A stretch of DNA of 22,556 bases from an uncultured Collinsella sp. (GTDB lineage: Bacteria > Actinomycetota > Coriobacteriia > Coriobacteriales > Coriobacteriaceae), in the NCBI GenBank assembly GCA_902475825.1, contig CABSBA010000005.1, positions 1 to 22,556 on the forward strand, read 5' to 3'. How positions within the stretch are numbered: the stretch's first letter is position 1; each line of letters begins with the position of its first letter. The notes under the pieces are model-generated. The model did no database searches, had not been told where the DNA came from, and was given only the letters and a program-made list of their open reading frames with translations. Position numbers and translations under genes: made by a program. This document shows, piece after piece, positions 15,558 through 22,556 of this stretch.

Positions 15558-15675
15558 GCATCGACAACTCGTCGCCGAGCCGCACCACATCTTTCGGGCA
15601 AACTATGCCCACCCCTTTTCAACCCATTGACGGAACGCGCAGCCATGCGTTCCCTACTTATGACCAAGGAGCCTC

Positions 15676-16515
15676 ATGGGAGCCGTCCACGTTCGCACGC
15701 CTAAGAACTTTGTGCTCGAGGAGCGCCTAGAGCGCTACGCCGATGCGATTGAGACGAACCCCGAGGCCTATGCCGGAGACTGGCGCGAGGCTTGCGCGCC
15801 AGTTGGCTGCAAGCCTTTCGAACACCTTCACCTGGATCTTGGTTGTGGCAAGGGAACGTACCTTGTAGAGCGCGCGGCCCACGAGCCAAACACCCTCTTT
15901 ATCGGTATGGACCAGGAGCCCATCTGCATTGCCTATGCCGCGCAGAAAATCTGCGAGCAGGAGCTGTCCAACGCGCTCGTCCTGCCCCGAGGCGCCACAT
16001 CGCTGCCACAGTTGTTTGCCACAGGCGAGCTCGATGCCATCACCATTAACTTTCCCACGCCGCAGCCCAAGGCCAAGTACGCCAAAAAACGACTCGTCCA
16101 TGTCGACCATCTGATGCTCTACCGCCCGCTCTTTTCAGCCGGCGCCACCGTCACACTGCGAACCGACAGCAAGCCATTGCGCGACTACGCCCTGGGGCAG
16201 TTTGCCGCGGCAGGCTACGACACACTTTGGGTAAGTGATGACGTTCGCCGCGACCATCCCGAGCATCCCGAAACCGAGTACGAGTGCCGCACGCGCGAGA
16301 TGGGTGCCGCTGTCTATGGCATTTGCGCCACACCCGGCGCGCAACCCAGCGATGAACAGCTCGCGACGGGCCGCGCGCAGGAGCAAAGCCTTGCCTGCTA
16401 CCTGCCCGATAACCTCGATGAGCTCACCTATGTACCTCTGGGCATGGAAGAAGCCGTCGAGAACTTTAAAAACCGCGCCCGCAAAGGCAAAAAACGCCTG
16501 CCGCAAGAGTCCTAG
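15676..16515 (+). CDS. trmB: TrmB-like tRNA (guanine-N7)-methyltransferase
   Basis: A 279-residue protein with TrmB features: SAM-binding LDLGCGKGTYL (about 53-63), FIGMDQE, the strand-4 motif as NFPTPQPKAKYAKKRL, LRTDSKPL after the fifth strand, and TEYECR followed by MGAAVYG at the end of the core. TrmB makes m7G46 in the tRNA variable loop. The usual FPDPWPKxxHxKRR motif is altered (T for D, Q for W, Y for H), so this is a divergent member. A basic tail of about 60 residues extends beyond the usual length. ATG 15676 follows AAGGAG (15666-15671). It lies 118 bp after the Trm9-like gene in the same direction; a shared transcript is possible. Confidence 0.8.
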   Translation: MGAVHVRTPKNFVLEERLERYADAIETNPEAYAGDWREACAPVGCKPFEHLHLDLGCGKGTYLVERAAHEPNTLFIGMDQEPICIAYAAQKICEQELSNALVLPRGATSLPQLFATGELDAITINFPTPQPKAKYAKKRLVHVDHLMLYRPLFSAGATVTLRTDSKPLRDYALGQFAAAGYDTLWVSDDVRRDHPEHPETEYECRTREMGAAVYGICATPGAQPSDEQLATGRAQEQSLACYLPDNLDELTYVPLGMEEAVENFKNRARKGKKRLPQES

Positions 16516-16824
16516 GGGCTTCTTATGGTCGCGGCGTCGGCAAACAAGCGCGAATAGGCGCCAACGAACGACCCTCAAACCTAAGTGAGTAGACTTTTTT
16601 GCAATAGACAAGCACAGCCCGCATAGCGCAAACTAAAACCGCAGGTAGATCCCTTGCGCAAAAGCCACGTGCTCGCGATATCGCAAAAAGTCTACTCACT
16701 TAGCTGGCGACTGCACCAAACGGCTGGGCAGAACGCCCATTTCCTGCATTTTCTCGCGCGCTGGCACCCCGCGTCGCCGCTACGCCATAATGGATGGCGG
16801 ACAAACGCGAGAGAAAGCAACCAA
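16516..16824. other. 309-bp gene-free gap
   Basis: This gap holds the inverted-repeat element (16581-16703) and the upstream region of the DUF3516 helicase. An open frame crosses part of it in phase with the helicase but has no ribosome site or family support. A CATAAT (16786-16791) could be a -10 box for the helicase; no matching -35 was found. Nothing else was seen. Confidence 0.6.
16581..16703. repeat. 123-bp MITE-like inverted-repeat element
   Basis: The left arm (16581-16602, beginning CTAAGTGAGTAGAC) and right arm (16683-16703, ending GTCTACTCACTTAG) are inverted copies that differ only in the length of a T/A run (six T against five A). Nested inside are AGCAC (16611-16615) with GTGCT (16669-16673), and GCGCAA (16626-16631) with TTGCGC (16654-16659). 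The whole can fold into a long imperfect stem-loop. It has no coding capacity. No flanking target-site duplication was evident. Confidence 0.7.
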
Positions 16825-19506
16825 ATGGCACAGACCGCGACAGACACTTCCGCCAGCACCGTCTCCGGCGCCGGCGCCGCCAGCTCATTCTCGGGCGGCA
16901 CGGGAACCGAAGCCGAGTTCGGCTCGCTCGGCGCGCTCTCCCCCACCTGGTGGGAGTCCGAGGACGGCAGCGAGCCCGAACCATGGCTCACACCTGATCA
17001 GGCATTCGAGCGCTTCTTTGAATGGACGAGCGATCGCGGCATTGAGCTGTGGGATCACCAAGAAGAGGCCCTCATGGACCTGGCCGCCGGCGATCACGTC
17101 ATTTTGGGCACACCGACCGGATCGGGCAAATCGCTCGTCGCGCTGGGCATGCTCTTTATGGGCATGGCACAGGGCAAGCGCTGCTATTACACGGCTCCTA
17201 TCAAGGCTCTGGTCAGCGAGAAGTTCTTCGACCTGGTGCAGGTGCTCGGCCGCGATAACGTCGGCATGATCACCGGCGACACGCATATCAATACCAAGGC
17301 GCCCGTCATCTGCTGCACGGCCGAAATCCTCGCCAACGATGCACTGCGCGAGGGCGAGGACGCCGACGTGGGCTGCGTTGCCATGGACGAGTTCCACTAC
17401 TTTGCCGACCCCGACCGCGGCTGGGCCTGGCAGGTACCGCTGCTCACCCTGCCCCACACGCAGTTTATGCTCATGAGCGCCACGCTCGGTGATGTCACCG
17501 CCATCGCCGCCTCACTCGAGGAGCACACCGGCGCTGCTTGCGACTTGGTTGTCGACGCCCCGCGTCCTGTTCCGCTGAGCTACGACTATGTGACGACCTC
17601 CCTCGAGGGCACGGTCGAGCTCGCCATGCGCCGCGGCGAGGCCCCGCTCTATATCGTGCACTTTAGCCAGGATGCCGCCCTTGCGACGGCACAGTCGCTC
17701 GCCAATTTTGGCATCGCCAGCAAGGAGCAGCGCGAGGCCATTAAGGAAGCCGCCAAAGGCACGAGCTTCTCGACGGCCTTTGGCAAGATCCTCAAGCGCC
17801 TGCTTGGATGCGGCGTCGGCGTGCACCATGCCGGCATGTTGCCGCGCTATCGTCTGCTGGTCGAGCGCTTGGCGCAGCAGGGCCTGCTGCCCGTCATCTG
17901 CGGTACCGACACACTCGGCGTCGGCATTAACGTACCCATCCACACCGTGGTGCTCACCGCGCTCACCAAGTTCGATGGCTACAAGATGCGTCGTCTGCGC
18001 GCCCGCGAGTTCCATCAGATTGCCGGTCGCGCCGGCCGCTCGGGCTTTGATACCGAGGGCATGGTAATTGCCGAGGCACCCGAGCACGAGATCGAGAATG
18101 CCAAGCTTATGGCCAAGGCGGGCGACGACCCCAAAAAGCTCCGTAAGATTAAAAAGAAAAAGGCCCCCGAGGGCTTTGTCACCTGGAACAAGCAGACCTT
18201 TGAGCGCCTGATCGAGACGCAGCCCGAGACACTCAAGCCGCGCCTGCGCATCACACACTCCATGGTGATTAGCGTGGTCGAGCAGGGCGGCGATGCTCGC
18301 GCCCGCGTGCACGACCTCATCGAGACAAGCCTGCAAACGCCAGAGGAAAAGGCAAAACTCGAGGTTCGCGCCGACGAAATCTTCGCCACGCTCATCGACT
18401 CCGGCGTCGTCGTGCGCACCGAGGTGCCGCCCGCGCCTGACGCTCCGGCTGACGCCGCACCAGACATCGACTATGCGCTGACGGTCGATCTGCCCGAGGA
18501 CTTCGCGCTCGATCAGCCGCTCTCGCCGTTCTTGCTTGCCGCGTTGGAGCTGCTCGACCCCGAGAGTGAGACCTATACCATGGATCTGATCTCGATGGTC
18601 GAGGCTACGCTCGAGGACCCCAAGCAGGTATTGCGCGCACAGGAGCGCGCCGCACGCGATCGCGCCATGGCCGAGATGAAGGCCGACGGCATCGAGTATG
18701 AGGAGCGCTTGGAGCGCATTCAGGACGTCACGTACGAAAAACCGCTCGAGGATTTGCTCGACGCCGCCTTTGACAAGTACTGCCAGGAAGTGCCCTGGGC
18801 CAACGACTACCAGCTCTCTCCCAAGAGCGTCCTGCGCGATATGCTGGAAAGCGCGAGCGATTTTAAGGGTTACATTCAAAAGCTCGGCATCGCCCGCTCC
18901 GAGGGCATTTTGCTGCGCTACCTGGCAGAGGCCTACCGTTCCCTCGATCGCACCGTACCCATCGAGAAGCGCGACGAGCGCCTGCGCGATATTATCTCGT
19001 GGCTGGGCTTTGTGGTGCGCTCGGTGGACTCGAGCCTGGTGGACGAGTGGGAGAACGCCGGCAACCCGGCAGCCCTCGACGCCGCGCCGCCGCAGGGCAT
19101 CGACGAGGTCGTGGCGGACCGCCGCGGCTGCACGCTATTGGTGCGCAACGCGCTCTTCCGCCGCGTGACCCTTGCCGCCCGCGAGCGCGTTCGCGACCTG
19201 GGCGAGCTCGACGACGACTGGGGCATGAGCGAGATCCGCTGGCAAAAAGCACTCGACGCTTACCACGAGCAGCACGAGGAAATCCTCACCGACGGAGATG
19301 CCCGCAGTGCCGCGATGTTTTCCATCGATGAGTCCGACGAGAAGACCGCGCACGTATGGCACGTGCACCAGATCTTTGCCGACGAGGATGGCGACCACGA
19401 CTTTGGCATCATGGGCGATGTCGATCTGGACGCCACGCAAGACGGCGGCGAGGTCATCTTCAAAAACTACCGCGTCGGCTTTATCGAAGACCTGCTCGAG
19501 GACTAG
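16825..19506 (+). CDS. DUF3516 Ski2-like DEAD/DEAH helicase
   Basis: An 893-residue SF2 helicase: GTPTGSGKS (95-103), TAPIKALVSEKF (123-134), DEFH (188-191), SAT (218-220), then HHAGMLPRYR, GTDTLGVGINVP and QIAGRAGRSG in RecA2. The long C-terminal part matches the DUF3516 extension found with such helicases in actinobacteria. The family resembles Ski2/Mtr4 RNA helicases, so RNA processing is a reasonable guess, but the function is unproven. ATG 16825 is chosen over an upstream in-frame start (16654) that lies inside the inverted-repeat element. Its ribosome site (GAGAGAAAG) is weak. The N-terminal 40 residues are low-complexity Ser/Ala/Gly. A terminator follows at 19533. Confidence 0.9.
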   Translation: MAQTATDTSASTVSGAGAASSFSGGTGTEAEFGSLGALSPTWWESEDGSEPEPWLTPDQAFERFFEWTSDRGIELWDHQEEALMDLAAGDHVILGTPTGSGKSLVALGMLFMGMAQGKRCYYTAPIKALVSEKFFDLVQVLGRDNVGMITGDTHINTKAPVICCTAEILANDALREGEDADVGCVAMDEFHYFADPDRGWAWQVPLLTLPHTQFMLMSATLGDVTAIAASLEEHTGAACDLVVDAPRPVPLSYDYVTTSLEGTVELAMRRGEAPLYIVHFSQDAALATAQSLANFGIASKEQREAIKEAAKGTSFSTAFGKILKRLLGCGVGVHHAGMLPRYRLLVERLAQQGLLPVICGTDTLGVGINVPIHTVVLTALTKFDGYKMRRLRAREFHQIAGRAGRSGFDTEGMVIAEAPEHEIENAKLMAKAGDDPKKLRKIKKKKAPEGFVTWNKQTFERLIETQPETLKPRLRITHSMVISVVEQGGDARARVHDLIETSLQTPEEKAKLEVRADEIFATLIDSGVVVRTEVPPAPDAPADAAPDIDYALTVDLPEDFALDQPLSPFLLAALELLDPESETYTMDLISMVEATLEDPKQVLRAQERAARDRAMAEMKADGIEYEERLERIQDVTYEKPLEDLLDAAFDKYCQEVPWANDYQLSPKSVLRDMLESASDFKGYIQKLGIARSEGILLRYLAEAYRSLDRTVPIEKRDERLRDIISWLGFVVRSVDSSLVDEWENAGNPAALDAAPPQGIDEVVADRRGCTLLVRNALFRRVTLAARERVRDLGELDDDWGMSEIRWQKALDAYHEQHEEILTDGDARSAAMFSIDESDEKTAHVWHVHQIFADEDGDHDFGIMGDVDLDATQDGGEVIFKNYRVGFIEDLLED

Positions 19507-19532
19507 CCGAACATACTGGAACGAAACGAAGC

Positions 19533-19567
19533 GGGGCCGTTGGCAATATCGCCAGCGGCCCCGTTTT
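19533..19567 (+). terminator. Intrinsic terminator after the DUF3516 helicase
   Basis: GGGGCCG (19533-19539) plus TGGC pairs with GCCA plus CGGCCCC (ending 19562), with one wobble in the stem and a 6-nt loop, followed by G and TTTT (19564-19567). It lies 27 bp after the helicase stop and 18 bp before the end of the convergent DUF2130 gene, so it may serve both directions. Confidence 0.85.
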
Positions 19568-19584
19568 GCACTATATGCTATGCC

Positions 19585-21342
19585 TTACTCGGCATCCTCG
19601 ACCTCATACGAATCCGCCTCGGCGGGCTCATCGTTTGTCTCTGGCGCAGCCCCGCGCGCCTCGTCAAAGGCGGCCTTCATGGTCTTGTTGCCCCACGTGA
19701 GCTTGCGAATGGTAAGCTCATCGGCCTTGTTGTGGGCCAGACGCAGATTCTCGGTACTGCGACGCAGATCATCCTTGGTCTTCTCGAGCTGTTTAATGGC
19801 AGCATCAATCTCCTTGATCGCCGACTCGAACTGCTTGCTCGCCAAGTTGTAGTTGCGCGAGAAGCCGTCCTTGAACTTCTCCATCTTGGCTTCGAAGTTC
19901 GTGACATCGATATTCTGCTGTTTGTATTCCGCCAGCTCCTGCTTATAGCGCAGCGAACCCATGGCGGCGTTGCGAAGAAGCGTAATCATGGGAATGAAAA
20001 ACTGTGGGCGAATCACGTACATCTTCTCGTAGCGATAGCTCACGTCGACTATCCCTGCGTTATAGAGCTCGCTCTCGGGCTCGAGCAGCGTGCAGAGTAC
20101 CGCGTACTCACAGCCTTTCTGGCGACGATCGTGATCGAGTTTCTTAAAGAAGTCCTCGTTTTTGTGCTTGGTCGCAGTCTCGTCGTTCTCGTTTTTCATC
20201 TCGAACATAATCGAGATGATCTCGTTGCCGCTCGCGTCGCACTCGCGGAAGATAAAGTCGCCCTTGGTGCCCTCGGACGCATCGTTGTCTTTCTCGAAGT
20301 ACGCGTTAGGAAACGCCGTCATGCGCAGACGGTTAAACTCGGTCTCGCAGTGCTGCTCGAGCGACTCGCCCACCATCTTGGTGGACAGGCGGACCTTCAT
20401 GTCCTTAAGGCGCTCAATCTCTTCATCCTTGTAGCGAATCAGGTCATCGCTCGCGCGCTTGGCCTGCGCAAGCTCGAGCTCGTGTGCCGCCTTGGCCTGT
20501 TCCTCGCGAGAATCGCGCACCGCCAGCTCGCTCGTCAGATTGGCACGTGCCTCATCGCGCTCTCGCTCCGCCGCGGCGACCGCCTCCGACAGGTTCATTT
20601 TTGCCATCAGTTCCTGCTCACGCAACTGGGCACGCAGACCCTCGGCCTCTTGCTCGGACTGAGCCTTTGCGGCGGAAAACTTCTCTTGTACCTTCGAGCG
20701 ATAGTCAGCAAGCGCGCGCTCGGCCTCGCTGCGAGCGGCATCGAGCTCACGCTGCGACTCTGCCGCGGCAGCGGCAAGCGCCATCTCCTGGGCCTTGTCC
20801 GCAGCGGAGAGCTTTGCCTGTAGCTCAGCAATCTGAGCGTCGCGGGCGGACAGATCGTTTTGAGCAGCATTGCGCGCCGCCGCCTCGGCAAGTTTGGCTT
20901 CGTCATCCTTGCGTCCCAGCTGCGCGCGCAGGTTGTCAATCTCACGCTGGAGCTCTGCGTTCTCCTTTTGAGCATCGGCGCGGGCCTCAACCGCCGCACG
21001 CTGACTTGCGCTCTCGCGCTCTGCGGCAGCGCCCTCGAGCTTGGCGCGCAGCTCAGCAAGCTCGGCATCGCGCTTGGCAACCTCTTGTGCCAGCTGCTGA
21101 GCTGCAGCATTCTTCTGCTCGACAAGCTGAGCATTGCGCTGAGACTCTGCCTTTTGCAAGGCAGCCGTCGAACGAGAGCGCTCAAGTTCCAGCGCCTGCT
21201 CGCCCTCGCGCTGGACTGCCTTCACGCGCTCATCCAGGTCGCGCGAAAACTCAGCATCGCGCACCTGCTTGACGATATCCGCATAGCCGGACGCATCGAC
21301 CTTAAACACTTCGCCACAATGCGGGCACTTGATCTCATTCAT
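19585..21342 (-). CDS. DUF2130 coiled-coil, PD-(D/E)XK nuclease-like protein
   Basis: A 585-residue protein in three parts. Residues 1-20 hold one CPHC pair (6-9), a half zinc ribbon. Residues about 28-315 are a long Ala/Glu/Gln/Arg coiled coil. Residues about 320-490 are the DUF2130 domain, followed by a second helical region and an acidic tail. DUF2130 is assigned to the PD-(D/E)XK nuclease superfamily; here D362 (TKGDFIF) and E381/K383 (FEMKNE) fit the active site. The protein probably acts on DNA, but no pathway is established. GAGGAG before ATG 21342 sets the start. The terminator of the upstream phosphoesterase gene separates the two transcripts. Confidence 0.9.
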   Translation of the reverse strand: MNEIKCPHCGEVFKVDASGYADIVKQVRDAEFSRDLDERVKAVQREGEQALELERSRSTAALQKAESQRNAQLVEQKNAAAQQLAQEVAKRDAELAELRAKLEGAAAERESASQRAAVEARADAQKENAELQREIDNLRAQLGRKDDEAKLAEAAARNAAQNDLSARDAQIAELQAKLSAADKAQEMALAAAAAESQRELDAARSEAERALADYRSKVQEKFSAAKAQSEQEAEGLRAQLREQELMAKMNLSEAVAAAERERDEARANLTSELAVRDSREEQAKAAHELELAQAKRASDDLIRYKDEEIERLKDMKVRLSTKMVGESLEQHCETEFNRLRMTAFPNAYFEKDNDASEGTKGDFIFRECDASGNEIISIMFEMKNENDETATKHKNEDFFKKLDHDRRQKGCEYAVLCTLLEPESELYNAGIVDVSYRYEKMYVIRPQFFIPMITLLRNAAMGSLRYKQELAEYKQQNIDVTNFEAKMEKFKDGFSRNYNLASKQFESAIKEIDAAIKQLEKTKDDLRRSTENLRLAHNKADELTIRKLTWGNKTMKAAFDEARGAAPETNDEPAEADSYEVEDAE

Positions 21343-21400
21343 AGCAGCTCCTCGATGGACGCAAATTTCAACCGCCTACACTCTACCGCGCCGCACGGAC

Positions 21401-21435
21401 AAAAAAGGCGCCGCCGCCATAATGGCAACGGCGCC
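21401..21435 (-). terminator. Intrinsic terminator of the metallophosphoesterase gene
   Basis: On the minus strand GGCGCCG and CGGCGCC (ends 21435 and 21407) form the stem base, with an inner GCCA/TGGC pairing, followed directly by TTTTTT (complement of 21401-21406). Confidence 0.88.
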
Positions 21436-21436
21436 A

Positions 21437-21475
21437 GAACCGCCACAAAGGTGCCTGTCCCCTTTGTGGCGGTTC
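21437..21475 (-). repeat. REP-like hairpin with GGGACAGG loop core
   Basis: GAACCGCCACAAAGG (21437-21451) pairs perfectly with CCTTTGTGGCGGTTC (21461-21475) over 15 bp. The 9-nt apex reads TGCCTGTCC, so the opposite strand reads GGGGACAGGCA. Read on the minus strand it resembles the hairpin at 7328-7364 in stem, loop core and length. It sits between the phosphoesterase stop and its terminator. Confidence 0.7.
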
Positions 21476-21480
21476 GAGAA

Positions 21481-22026
21481 TTACAGTCCAAAAAAGTCGA
21501 GGATTTGATCGCGGCTTACGGGCCTGTACTCGTTGGCATCGAGACCGACATCGTAGCGAAAGATAGGGCGCTCGCGATCGCGGTTGCGCGCGTTGGTGCG
21601 GTCTCCCCTGCTGTGGATATGCCCGTGCAGCATGATGGCGCCACGCGCCTTACCGTTCCAGCTGAGCATGGGGTAGTGGCTCATAACCAGACGATGGCCC
21701 TTGGCATAGCCGGGGGCAATCTCCAGGTAATCGCGCACGTCTTCCCAAATCTGCGGCGCGTCCGGATCTTCCCAGTCGCCGTCATGGTTACCGCGGATGA
21801 GCGTCACATTCTTGCATTCGATACGCTCGCGCAGGTGCACGGCATCCGCTAGGGGCAAACGATAGGTAAAGTCTCCCAGGATGTAGAGACGGTCATCCGC
21901 AGCCACGCACTCATTGATGGCATCGATGACCTTGCGGTTCATCTCCTCGACCGAGCCAAACGGCCGGTCCATGTCGTGCAAGATATTCGTATCGCCTAGG
22001 TGCAGGTCGGCGGTAAACCACATCAT
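21481..22026 (-). CDS. Calcineurin-like metallophosphoesterase
   Basis: A 181-residue phosphoesterase with the full two-metal motif set: DLHLGD (7-12), GDF (51-53), GNHD (79-82), SHYP and HGHIH. The short length and motif spacing fit the small YfcE-like or MJ0936-like single-domain group. The substrate cannot be told from sequence; phosphodiesters or nucleotide products are typical. ATG 22026 or the adjacent in-frame ATG 22023 is the start, with GAGG about 10 nt upstream. A TATACT -10 box at 22072-22067 gives it its own promoter. The 3' end is followed by a REP-like hairpin and a strong terminator. Confidence 0.9.
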   Translation of the reverse strand: MMWFTADLHLGDTNILHDMDRPFGSVEEMNRKVIDAINECVAADDRLYILGDFTYRLPLADAVHLRERIECKNVTLIRGNHDGDWEDPDAPQIWEDVRDYLEIAPGYAKGHRLVMSHYPMLSWNGKARGAIMLHGHIHSRGDRTNARNRDRERPIFRYDVGLDANEYRPVSRDQILDFFGL

Positions 22027-22066
22027 CGTCTATGCCCTCATTTCGCAACGTGTTCAACTCGTGCTA

Positions 22067-22072
22067 AGTATA
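22067..22072 (-). promoter_or_regulatory. TATACT -10 box of the phosphoesterase gene
   Basis: TATACT on the minus strand lies about 40 nt before the ATG at 22026, in the gap after the microprotein gene. No clear -35 was found at 16-18 bp. Confidence 0.4.
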
Positions 22073-22092
22073 CAGACGCAGCGATGCGGCGG

Positions 22093-22272
22093 TTATCCAA
22101 AGAGCCCGCCGAACAGTCCGCGGCGGCGCTTGTCTTGCTTTTTCGAAGCGTCACCCTGAGTTTTCTTGTCCTGCCGCTTCTTACGGTCCTGCTCCAGCTC
22201 ATCATCGTCGAGCAGCATATCCCACTCAAACGGGTCATCCGTCAGATCGAACAGGCCATCGTCATCAAACAT
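22093..22272 (-). CDS. 59-residue acidic/basic microprotein
   Basis: A 59-codon open frame with ATG 22272 preceded by GGGAGG at normal spacing and TAA at 22095-22093. Residues 1-28 are strongly acidic and hydrophobic (MFDDDGLFDLTDDPFEWDM, then LLDDDELEQD). Residues 30-51 are strongly basic (RKKRQDKK, KKQDKRRR). The end is a Gly/Phe/Leu tail, GLFGGLFG. It has no Cys, signal peptide or membrane helix. It starts 18 bp after the HIRAN gene in the same direction, so they probably share a transcript. No family recognised. The strong ribosome site and non-random composition argue that it is real. Confidence 0.7.
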   Translation of the reverse strand: MFDDDGLFDLTDDPFEWDMLLDDDELEQDRKKRQDKKTQGDASKKQDKRRRGLFGGLFG

Positions 22273-22290
22273 GGCAGCCTCCCTTACCGA

Positions 22291-22556
22291 CTAGCGAGCA
22301 TCCACCACGTAGAGGCCAACGCGCACCTGGTGCCACGGGCTACGCTCGGGGGCAACCTGCTGCACGCGCGCCTCAAATACACCCTCGTGTCCGTAATACA
22401 TCATCACGGATAGCGGGCCGACCTCGTTTCCCGGAACATAGCCGAGCTTGGTGTTGCCGTAATAGATCGCAACCGCCTCAGGGTCATGGGGATTATCGCG
22501 CTCGGCACACAGCGTCAGCTTATCGCCGACCTTAAGATCGCCCAGGACCAAGGCAC
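22291..22556 (-). CDS. HIRAN-domain protein, 5' end cut by window edge
   Basis: An open frame running off the right edge; at least 88 residues of its C-terminal part are visible. The pattern GDLKVGDKLTLCAE, NPHDPEAVAIYYG and LGYVPGNEVGPLS is characteristic of HIRAN domains, which bind single-stranded or damaged DNA ends and occur alone or fused to helicases and nucleases. A TTG at 22551 is an internal start candidate, but the frame stays open beyond it and the normal N-terminal strand of the domain would lie outside the window. It precedes the microprotein gene by 18 bp. Confidence 0.8.
   Translation of the reverse strand, partial: ALVLGDLKVGDKLTLCAERDNPHDPEAVAIYYGNTKLGYVPGNEVGPLSVMMYYGHEGVFEARVQQVAPERSPWHQVRVGLYVVDAR

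Noticed and set aside
16654..16824. 57-residue N-terminal extension of the DUF3516 helicase
   Set aside because: It would be translated from within the inverted-repeat element and resembles no family sequence; ATG 16825 is preferred.
17512..18879. Minus-strand open frame of 455 codons opposite the DUF3516 helicase
   Set aside because: Antisense to conserved helicase motifs; no ribosome site.
19540..20823. Plus-strand open frame of 427 codons opposite DUF2130
   Set aside because: Leu/Arg-rich mirror of the coiled coil; starts within the terminator hairpin.

Overview
The window reads as chromosomal DNA of a high-GC Gram-positive anaerobe, most likely a coriobacterium close to Collinsella. This is inferred from GC-rich codon use, strong GGAGG-type ribosome sites, frequent GTG starts, an LAXTG-type wall-sorting signal, and the gene set (DUF3516 helicase, DUF2130, DUF554, bacterial Elp3). 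No rRNA or tRNA gene, insertion sequence or CRISPR array was seen. The assignment rests on reading the sequence, not on a database search.

Layout. (1) 164-3348, plus strand: five tightly spaced genes for a small soluble protein, a membrane-anchored protein, a WxL-like exported protein, a tiny LAXTG sortase substrate and a large Cys-rich exported protein. They look like one cell-surface locus. (2) 3467-4183: a DUF554 membrane protein. (3) 4272-9887: a three-gene operon with its own extended -10 promoter, encoding a TerB_N/TerB_C protein, a BrxD-type DUF2791 P-loop ATPase and an Lhr/BrxHI-like SF2 helicase. This is a DNA-processing, probably anti-phage, module and the strongest candidate for an under-described system. 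(4) 12701-9915, minus strand: Elp3 directly coupled to a membrane-anchored spermidine-synthase-like protein. (5) 14417-12799, minus: an XRE regulator with two membrane helices plus a DUF4097 protein, ending at a terminator. (6) 14685-16515, plus: a Trm9/ALKBH8-like methyltransferase and a TrmB-like tRNA methyltransferase. (7) 16825-19506, plus: a DUF3516 Ski2-like helicase, preceded by a 123-bp inverted-repeat element. (8) Minus strand to the window end: a DUF2130 nuclease-like coiled-coil protein, a metallophosphoesterase, a 59-residue acidic/basic microprotein and a HIRAN-domain fragment cut by the window edge.

How the genes fit together. The TerB-like, ATPase and helicase genes are co-oriented, the first two overlap, and together they resemble the accessory half of BREX without its methylase or phosphatase. 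Elp3 and the Trm9-like enzyme could perform successive steps of wobble-uridine modification (cm5U, then mcm5U), although they are not in one operon. Two hairpins 14 kb apart share a GGGACAGG loop core and look like members of one REP-like family; one of them lies inside the TerB/ATPase/helicase operon.
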